Assembly: GCA_040385825.1 (NCBI GenBank)
Contig: JAZKGQ010000006.1
Location: 558,001 to 622,000, forward strand
Source of the DNA: JANNNF01 sp040385825
GTDB lineage: Bacteria; Pseudomonadota; Alphaproteobacteria; Rhodobacterales; Rhodobacteraceae
DNA: 64,000 nucleotides
Direction: 5' to 3'
The notes under the pieces were generated by a model that did not search any database, was not told where the DNA came from, and saw only the letters and a program-made list of their open reading frames with translations. The stretch's first letter is position 1, and each line of letters opens with the position of its first letter. Below, piece by piece: positions 58,783 to 64,000 of the stretch. A program made the position numbers and the translations under genes.

Positions 58783-60960
58783 ATGGTTCGTCAGACCCCG
58801 CTTGCCCCCTCTGCGCCCTGGTTCCGGCTGGACTGTGATCAGGCCGACTGGGATGCGCAGCCTGCGCGCGATCTGGTGCATTGGTATGGCCAGATGCTGC
58901 TGATCCGCCGGTTCGAGGAAAAGCTGCTGGAGCTGGAAAAGGCCGGGCTGATCCATGGCCCGGCGCATGCCAGCATCGGGCAAGAGGCCGGGGCGGTTGG
59001 CGCCATGTCGGTGCTGGGGACGGCGGACAAGATCAACGGCACCCACCGGGCGCATCATCAGGTGCTGACAAAGCTGGTCAATGTGGCGGTGCCGGACGGG
59101 TTTGACATTCGCACTGACGATTTCGCCCCCGGCATGGACGACGCGATCTACCGCCTGATGGCCGAGATCATGGGCACGGCCCCCGGCTATTGCGGTGGGC
59201 GGGGCGGGTCGATGCACATGCGCGCGGATGCGGCGGGGGTGGTGGGCACGTCGGCCATCATCGGCGGCAATCCGCCCCATGCGGTGGGATATGCCCTTGC
59301 CGACAAGATGCTGGGGCGGCCCCATGTGTCTGTCACCTTCTTTGGTGACGGGGCGGCGCAGGCGGGCGGGTGTTACGAGGCGATGAACATTGCCGCAGCA
59401 CAAAGCCTGCCGGTGATCTTTTTCATCGAGAACAACCTCTATGCAGTCGCCACGCACATCAACGATGTGACGCGCGAGGCGCGGATGTCGTCGCGCGGGG
59501 CGATGCTGGGGATTGCGTCGATCGAATGTGACGGGATGGATGTGGTCGCCGTGCATCTGGCAATGGTCGAGGCGCGGCGGATCATTGCGGCGACGGGTGG
59601 CCCGGTGGTGATCGAGGCGCTGTGCTATCGCCACCTGCACCAGAGCGGCGCGCGGACGGGCAGCGATTTTGGGTATCGGACGCGTGAGGAGGAGGCCGGG
59701 TGGCTGGCCCGTGACCCGATTGCCATGGCGCGGGCGCGGTTGCTGGCGATGGGCATTGTGGCCGAGGGCGATCTGGCGGCGATTGACGCGGTGGTGACGG
59801 GCAAGGTGGCGGCGGCGGCGGGGCGGTTGACCGAACCCGTGCCAGGCGGCAATGCGTTGCGGATACCCGCGCATCTGTGGCCCGACCCTGCGGGCGTCGA
59901 TCAGGGGGTGGTGGGGGATCTGTCGGAACTGGCGGGGCTGCGGATGATGACCCATGCCCAGATGCTGGCCGGCCCCACCGAGCAGGTGAAATTCGTGACT
60001 GCCGCGTCCGAAACCCTTGCCGCCGCGATGGCGCGCGATGCGACGATCATCGTGATGGGCGAGGACGCGCATCAGTTGAAGGGCGGGGTCAGCGGCTTTA
60101 CCAAAGGGGCGCTGGAACGCTGGCCTGACCGCGTGCTGGCGATGCCGATTGCCGAGAACGGCTTTACCGGGGTGGCGCTTGGCGCCGCGCTGAACGGGCT
60201 GCGGCCGGTGGTCGAGATCATGTTCGGCGATTTCTGCCTTGTGGCCGCCGACCAGATTGCCAATGGCATCGGCAAGGTGCGGCACATGTTTGGCGACGGC
60301 TTTCCTGTGCCCATCGTGCTGCGGGTGCGGGTGTCGCCGCATACCGGGTATGGCTCGCAACATTCGGGCGATCCTTCGGCCTTGTTCGGCATGTTTCCGG
60401 GTTGGCGGATCGTGTCGCCGACCACGGCGTTTGATTATGTGGGGCTGATGAACGCGGCCTTGCAATGCAATGACCCGGTGGTGATCATCGAACACACGGA
60501 GCTTTACCAGCGCGAGTTTCCCCTGCCGCAGGGCGACCGCAGTTTCGGCATTCCGTTCGGGTCGGCGCATGTGGTGCGGGAAGGCCGCGCTTGTACCGTG
60601 TTGGCGACATCGGTGATGGTTCACAACGCGGTAAAGGCGGCGGCAGAGGCGGGGGTGGATGCCGAGATCATCGACCTGCGCACTCTGGACGAACATGGGA
60701 TAGACTGGGACGTGATCGGTTCATCCATTGCCAAGACAGGCCGGGTGCTGATCGCCGAACAGACGGCCCGGCGGACCTCGATGGGGGCCACCTGGGCTGC
60801 CCAGATACAGGAACGGTTCTTTGACTGTCTGGACCATGAAATTCTGCGGGTGACGGGGGGGCTTGCTGCCCCCACGGTTTCCGCGCCGCTGAACCGCGCG
60901 GCTTTGGCCAATGCCGATACGCTGCGCGATGCCCTGATTACCCTGACCCTAACGAGCTGA
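58783..60960 (+). CDS. 2-oxo acid/acetoin dehydrogenase E1 component, fused alpha and beta subunits
   Basis: The 725-residue product joins both E1 subunits. Residues about 25-350 are the alpha part, with MLLIRRFEEKLLELEKAGLI, HRAHHQVLTK and the TPP motif GDGAAQAGGCYEAMNIAAAQ...ENN (from about residue 188). Residues about 400-725 are the beta part (VMGEDAHQLKGGVSGFTKGA, PIAENGFTGVALGAALNGLR, VLIAEQTARRTSMGATWAAQ). The ATG at 58783 gives the family start; further codons upstream are in frame but lie over the neighbouring gene. It works with the E2-like protein at 54359; no E3 gene is present. Confidence 0.9.
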   Translation: MVRQTPLAPSAPWFRLDCDQADWDAQPARDLVHWYGQMLLIRRFEEKLLELEKAGLIHGPAHASIGQEAGAVGAMSVLGTADKINGTHRAHHQVLTKLVNVAVPDGFDIRTDDFAPGMDDAIYRLMAEIMGTAPGYCGGRGGSMHMRADAAGVVGTSAIIGGNPPHAVGYALADKMLGRPHVSVTFFGDGAAQAGGCYEAMNIAAAQSLPVIFFIENNLYAVATHINDVTREARMSSRGAMLGIASIECDGMDVVAVHLAMVEARRIIAATGGPVVIEALCYRHLHQSGARTGSDFGYRTREEEAGWLARDPIAMARARLLAMGIVAEGDLAAIDAVVTGKVAAAAGRLTEPVPGGNALRIPAHLWPDPAGVDQGVVGDLSELAGLRMMTHAQMLAGPTEQVKFVTAASETLAAAMARDATIIVMGEDAHQLKGGVSGFTKGALERWPDRVLAMPIAENGFTGVALGAALNGLRPVVEIMFGDFCLVAADQIANGIGKVRHMFGDGFPVPIVLRVRVSPHTGYGSQHSGDPSALFGMFPGWRIVSPTTAFDYVGLMNAALQCNDPVVIIEHTELYQREFPLPQGDRSFGIPFGSAHVVREGRACTVLATSVMVHNAVKAAAEAGVDAEIIDLRTLDEHGIDWDVIGSSIAKTGRVLIAEQTARRTSMGATWAAQIQERFFDCLDHEILRVTGGLAAPTVSAPLNRAALANADTLRDALITLTLTS

Positions 60961-60993
60961 AATCAGCCGCCCAACCCCCAACAGGAGAACCCG

Positions 60994-62574
60994 ATGAAAC
61001 CCCTGCCAAACCTTTTGATGTCGCTGGCGCTTGCGTCCGCGATGTTCGGCGCGCCCGCCATGGCGCAAGACGCCCGCGCGCTGGTGATCGCGCGCGACAT
61101 GGATGTGAACTCGCTGGACCCGCAGCGCGGCTGGTGTGACACCTGCCAGATCTACAACACATCCGTTTATGAACAACTGACCACGCTGGACAAGGACAAC
61201 AAACTGATCCCGCTGCTGGCGGCGTCCTGGGAAGGCAATGCCGACCAGTCGGTGTTCACCTTCAAGCTGGACCCGGCTGCGAAGTTTTCAGACGGGTCGG
61301 CGGTTGAGGCCAAGGATGTGAAATGGTCGTTCGAGCGGTTGAAGAACCTCAAGGCCGATGCGTCGTTTCTGACGGATTCCGTCACCTCTATTGAAACGCC
61401 GGATGCGGGGACGATTGTGTTCACGCTGACCGGACCAAACTCGGAATTTCCCGGCGTGGCGGCGGCCCCCTATCTGGCGATTCTGAACAGCGATGTGCTG
61501 ATCGAACAGGGGGCCATTGCCGATGCGACGGCGGTGGACGCCGACAAGGGCGAGGCCTGGCTGATGGCCAACTCTGCTGGCAGCGGGCCGTTTGTGCTGG
61601 ACACATATGAGCCGAATGCCGAATTGCGGCTGCTGCGCAACGAGGCTTACTGGCGCGCGGCGGCGGGCGTTCCGGGGGTTGTGTTCCGGCAGGTCAAGGA
61701 TGCGGTGTCACAGGCGCAGATGCTGCAATCGGGCACGGTGGATATCGCCATGCAGATCGACCCGGAAACCGCCAAAAGCCTTGAAGGCGCGGATATGACG
61801 GTCGAAACAGTGCCGTCCTACAACTTTGTCTACCTTGCCTTGGCCCCCGGTGCGAAATCCAACACCATCAAGATGACCCCCGCGGTGCGTGAGGCGATTT
61901 CCCTGGCGATCGACCGTCAGGGCGTGATCGACTTTACCCTTGGTGGTGCGGGGCAGCAGATTGCAGCGCCCATTCCCTTGGGCTTTCCGGGTGGGGCGGG
62001 CCATACGGTTGACGCCTATAACCCCGACCGCGCCAAGGAACTGCTGGCCGCCGAAGGGCTGGAGGCCGGGTTCACGCTGGACGCGACCTACCCGGATATG
62101 AACGTTTACGGCGTTGATTTCTCGGTCATGATGCAGAAGGTGCAGGCCGATCTGGCGAAGGTCGGCATTGATGCCAAACTGGCCCCGGTGCCGCTGGCAA
62201 ACTGGCGCGAGCTGGCGAATGGCGGCGGCATTGCCCTGACGGCGGTGTTCTTTGCGCCCGACTTCTATGGCACCTCGCAATATGTGGACGTGTTCGGCTT
62301 GGGCGAAGGGTCCACCTGGGCGCGGCGTGCGGGGGCCGAGGCTGATCCGTCGATCATCAACCCCAAGACGGGCGAGATCAAGGCGCAGGCCCTTGCCGCC
62401 GCGACGCCCGAGGCTGCTGACAAGCTGTGGTTCGAGGCGGGTGAGTTGATGGTCAAGGACCGCATCATCCTGCCGATGGTCAGCCCTGATCTGGTGCTGG
62501 CCTACAGCCCGACGATCAAGGGAGTTCGCTACAGCGCCTGCTGCAACCTGCCGCTGGCCGAAATCACCAACTAA
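60994..62574 (+). CDS. ABC transporter substrate-binding protein, peptide/opine type (SBP_bac_5)
   Basis: The 526-residue periplasmic protein has a signal peptide (MKPLPNLLMSLALASAMFGA, cleavage near AMAQ) and the family 5 binding-protein layout: LVIARDMDVNSLDPQRGWC, LAASWEGNADQSVFTFKLDP, AKFSDGSAVEAKDVKWSFER and VREAISLAIDRQGVIDFTLG. AGGAGA stands 6 bases before the ATG. No permease is next to it; the dppBCDF set about 7.6 kb upstream on the other strand is its likely partner. Ligand unknown. Confidence 0.92.
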   Translation: MKPLPNLLMSLALASAMFGAPAMAQDARALVIARDMDVNSLDPQRGWCDTCQIYNTSVYEQLTTLDKDNKLIPLLAASWEGNADQSVFTFKLDPAAKFSDGSAVEAKDVKWSFERLKNLKADASFLTDSVTSIETPDAGTIVFTLTGPNSEFPGVAAAPYLAILNSDVLIEQGAIADATAVDADKGEAWLMANSAGSGPFVLDTYEPNAELRLLRNEAYWRAAAGVPGVVFRQVKDAVSQAQMLQSGTVDIAMQIDPETAKSLEGADMTVETVPSYNFVYLALAPGAKSNTIKMTPAVREAISLAIDRQGVIDFTLGGAGQQIAAPIPLGFPGGAGHTVDAYNPDRAKELLAAEGLEAGFTLDATYPDMNVYGVDFSVMMQKVQADLAKVGIDAKLAPVPLANWRELANGGGIALTAVFFAPDFYGTSQYVDVFGLGEGSTWARRAGAEADPSIINPKTGEIKAQALAAATPEAADKLWFEAGELMVKDRIILPMVSPDLVLAYSPTIKGVRYSACCNLPLAEITN

Positions 62575-62580
62575 GGCCTT

Positions 62581-62609
62581 GGGGGGCGGGTCACACCGCC
62601 CCCCGTTTT
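62581..62609 (+). terminator. Hairpin with T run after the binding-protein gene
   Basis: GGGGGGCGG (62581-62589) pairs with CCGCCCCCC (62596-62604), loop of six bases, followed by GTTTT. It lies 6 bases after the stop and just before the aminotransferase gene, so it may act as partial terminator giving excess binding protein. Confidence 0.75.
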
Positions 62610-62626
62610 CAACCCGGAGCATCCCC

Positions 62627-63865
62627 ATGACCTTGCCAAACAGCCGTGACGCCGCCCTTGTGCAGCGCGCCAACCTTGTGGTGCCGAACGGCATCTGGGG
62701 CCATATGGCGACCCGTAACGTCGGCCCCGGCTATCCGCAGTTCTTTGCGAAATCCGATGGCTGCCGGGTCTGGGATGTGGACGGGCGCGAGTTCATCGAC
62801 TTCATGTGTGGCTGGGGGCCGAACGTGCTGGGCTATCGCCACCCGGTGGTGGATGAGGCGGCGCAGCGGCAACTGGCGCTTGGCGACATTGGCAACGGGC
62901 CTGCCGAGGTGATGGTGGAGCTGGCGGAATTGCTGGTGGACACGATTGATCATGCCGACTGGGCGATGTTCCAGAAGAACGGCGGCGATGCGACCACGGC
63001 CTGCGTCACCATCGCGCGGGCGGCGACGGGGCGGCGCAAGATACTGGTGGCGAAGGGGGCCTATCACGGGGCGGTGCCGTGGTGTTCGCCGTCGCTGATC
63101 GGGGTCACGTCTGAGGACCGGGCGCATCTGATCCAGTTCATCTTCAACGATGGGGAAAGTCTGGCCGCCGCAGCGGCGCAGGCGGGCGACGATCTGGCGG
63201 GCATCATAATGACCGCGTTCAAGCATGATGTGCTGGTGGATCAGGCGATGCACGATCCGGTTGTGCTGGCGCAGGCGCGGGCGATTTGTGACCAGACCGG
63301 GGCGGCGCTGATCATCGATGACGTGCGGGCCGGGTTCCGGCTGGATGTGCGGGGCAGTTGGGCGCCCTATGGCATCAAGCCCGACCTTGCCGCCTATTCC
63401 AAGGCCATCGGCAATGGCTGGCCGTTGGCGGCGGTGACGGGGACCGATGCGTTCCGCGAAGGGGCGGGCAAGGTGTTCGTGACAGGATCGTTCTGGTACG
63501 GATCCGCCTCGATGGCGGCGGCGGTGGCGACGATCGGCATTTTGAAAAACACCGATGCGCTGGCGCATACGGTTGCCATGGGCCAGCGGTTCCGGGACGG
63601 GCTGAATATGGCAGCGGCCAGGCATGGCTACCGGCTGCGGCAAACCGGGCCGGTGCAGATGCCCATGGTCATCATCGATGGCGACCGCGATCTGGCCTTG
63701 GGCAATGCGTTCTGTGCCGCTGCCCTGCGCCACGGCATCTACCTGCACCCGCGCCACAACCTGTTCCTGTGCGCGGCGCATCAGCCCGGCGACATCGACA
63801 TGGCGGTGCAGGCGGCAGACGCGGCCTTTGCCGACATCGCGGCGGCAGGATTGCAGCCGGACTGA
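62627..63865 (+). CDS. Class III aminotransferase (glutamate-1-semialdehyde aminomutase-like)
   Basis: The 412-residue PLP enzyme has the class III pattern: VWDVDGREFIDFMCGWGPNV, FQKNGGDATTACVTIARAAT, GAYHGAVPWC, the PLP-binding aspartate in LIIDDVRAGFRL and the Schiff-base lysine Lys259 in YSKAIGNGWPLAAV. Length and the start (VPNGIWGHMATRN) are like GSAM-type proteins, which also include omega- and beta-amino acid aminotransferases. It is the third gene of the E1-binding protein-aminotransferase operon; deamination of the imported compound is inferred. Confidence 0.9.
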   Translation: MTLPNSRDAALVQRANLVVPNGIWGHMATRNVGPGYPQFFAKSDGCRVWDVDGREFIDFMCGWGPNVLGYRHPVVDEAAQRQLALGDIGNGPAEVMVELAELLVDTIDHADWAMFQKNGGDATTACVTIARAATGRRKILVAKGAYHGAVPWCSPSLIGVTSEDRAHLIQFIFNDGESLAAAAAQAGDDLAGIIMTAFKHDVLVDQAMHDPVVLAQARAICDQTGAALIIDDVRAGFRLDVRGSWAPYGIKPDLAAYSKAIGNGWPLAAVTGTDAFREGAGKVFVTGSFWYGSASMAAAVATIGILKNTDALAHTVAMGQRFRDGLNMAAARHGYRLRQTGPVQMPMVIIDGDRDLALGNAFCAAALRHGIYLHPRHNLFLCAAHQPGDIDMAVQAADAAFADIAAAGLQPD

Positions 63866-63896
63866 TGCAGCTTTGCGACGGGTCTGAACAACAGTC

Positions 63897-63914
63897 TGCG
63901 GCAACAGTGCCGCA
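63897..63914. other. Hairpin after the aminotransferase gene
   Basis: TGCGGCA, loop ACAG, TGCCGCA forms a perfect seven-pair stem 31 bases after the stop. It has no T run, so terminator function is uncertain. Confidence 0.45.
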
Positions 63915-63979
63915 CACCCGGCAGCTATTGTATTTCTGCGTGCCGCATGGCTTTGCTGACGCACAACTAAGAGGTGCAT

Positions 63980-64000
63980 GTGGCAGACCGGATTGACCAC
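63980..64000 (+). CDS. Start of a further gene, cut off by the window end
   Basis: A GTG at 63980 (reading VADRIDH) is preceded by AGAGG at 63970-63974. An overlapping ATG at 63978 in another frame is the alternative. Only seven codons are visible, so no function can be given. Confidence 0.3.

Noticed and set aside
58618..60696. 692-codon minus-strand open frame opposite the E1 gene
   Set aside because: The plus-strand E1 has full TPP motifs; the opposite frame is Arg/His-rich and without motifs.
1..64000. CRISPR array, insertion sequence or prophage
   Set aside because: No regularly spaced repeats, transposase, integrase or phage structural genes were found on either strand.

Overview
The window is GC-rich chromosomal DNA of an alphaproteobacterium, most likely a Rhodobacteraceae/Paracoccaceae member (Rhodobacter, Gemmobacter or Tabrizicola type). 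The evidence is the gene order rimP-nusA-ylxR-infB, the argJ/ppiC/secA and dnaJ/dnaK arrangement, the LPS-transport block without rpoN, and a short dispersed GGGTCCGGGGG/AAATATCCC hairpin repeat that I recall from such genomes. I see no rRNA, tRNA, CRISPR array, insertion sequence or prophage.

Layout. (1) 1-18.9 kb is a housekeeping block: translation and transcription factors (rimP, nusA, ylxR, infB), a 46-residue conserved-looking small protein, mutT, argJ, a parvulin, secA, two envelope proteins of unknown role (one a PstS-like/OmpA fusion), a methyltransferase, radC, dnaJ and dnaK. (2) 19.0-28.1 kb is a cell-surface glycan block: an ABC-2 export permease without its ATPase, cysQ-kdsB, galU, two paralogous glycosyltransferases, a GT14-type branching enzyme and a two-domain sulfotransferase-like protein. 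CysQ degrades the PAP that sulfotransferases release, so a sulfated surface polysaccharide is a reasonable inference. (3) 28.1-33.6 kb is the rnd-kdsD-lptC-lptA-lptB ... hpf-ptsN block, transcribed on the minus strand, plus an OhrR-like MarR regulator. (4) 33.6-45.0 kb is a complete sugar-use module. A DeoR regulator, permease, ATPase, DUF2291 lipoprotein and periplasmic binding protein are on the minus strand. Diverging from them are a fucose/arabinose-isomerase-family enzyme, a split transketolase (two genes) and an FGGY kinase. The composition matches the described transketolase route for D-apiose, but the substrate is inferred.

(5) 45.0-64.0 kb is a catabolic island for an unidentified compound. 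A minus operon runs dppB-C-D-F, CoA-transferase, enoyl-CoA hydratase/3-hydroxyacyl-CoA dehydrogenase and aldehyde dehydrogenase. Diverging from it are an IclR regulator and a lipoyl/E3-binding/alpha-beta-hydrolase protein of the AcoC type. A second minus operon holds an acyl-CoA dehydrogenase, a 3-oxo-tetronate-type kinase and its class II aldolase-like decarboxylase. A plus operon holds a fused alpha-beta E1 dehydrogenase, a peptide-type binding protein and a class III aminotransferase. Two near-identical palindromes resembling IclR operators lie in the two divergent promoter regions about 5 kb apart and tie these operons into one candidate regulon. This island is the best candidate for an undescribed pathway in the window.

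Many neighbouring genes overlap by ATGA/GTGA or abut exactly, so translational coupling is the rule. Function names rest on recognised motifs and family length; substrates of the sugar module and of the 45-64 kb island are inferences.
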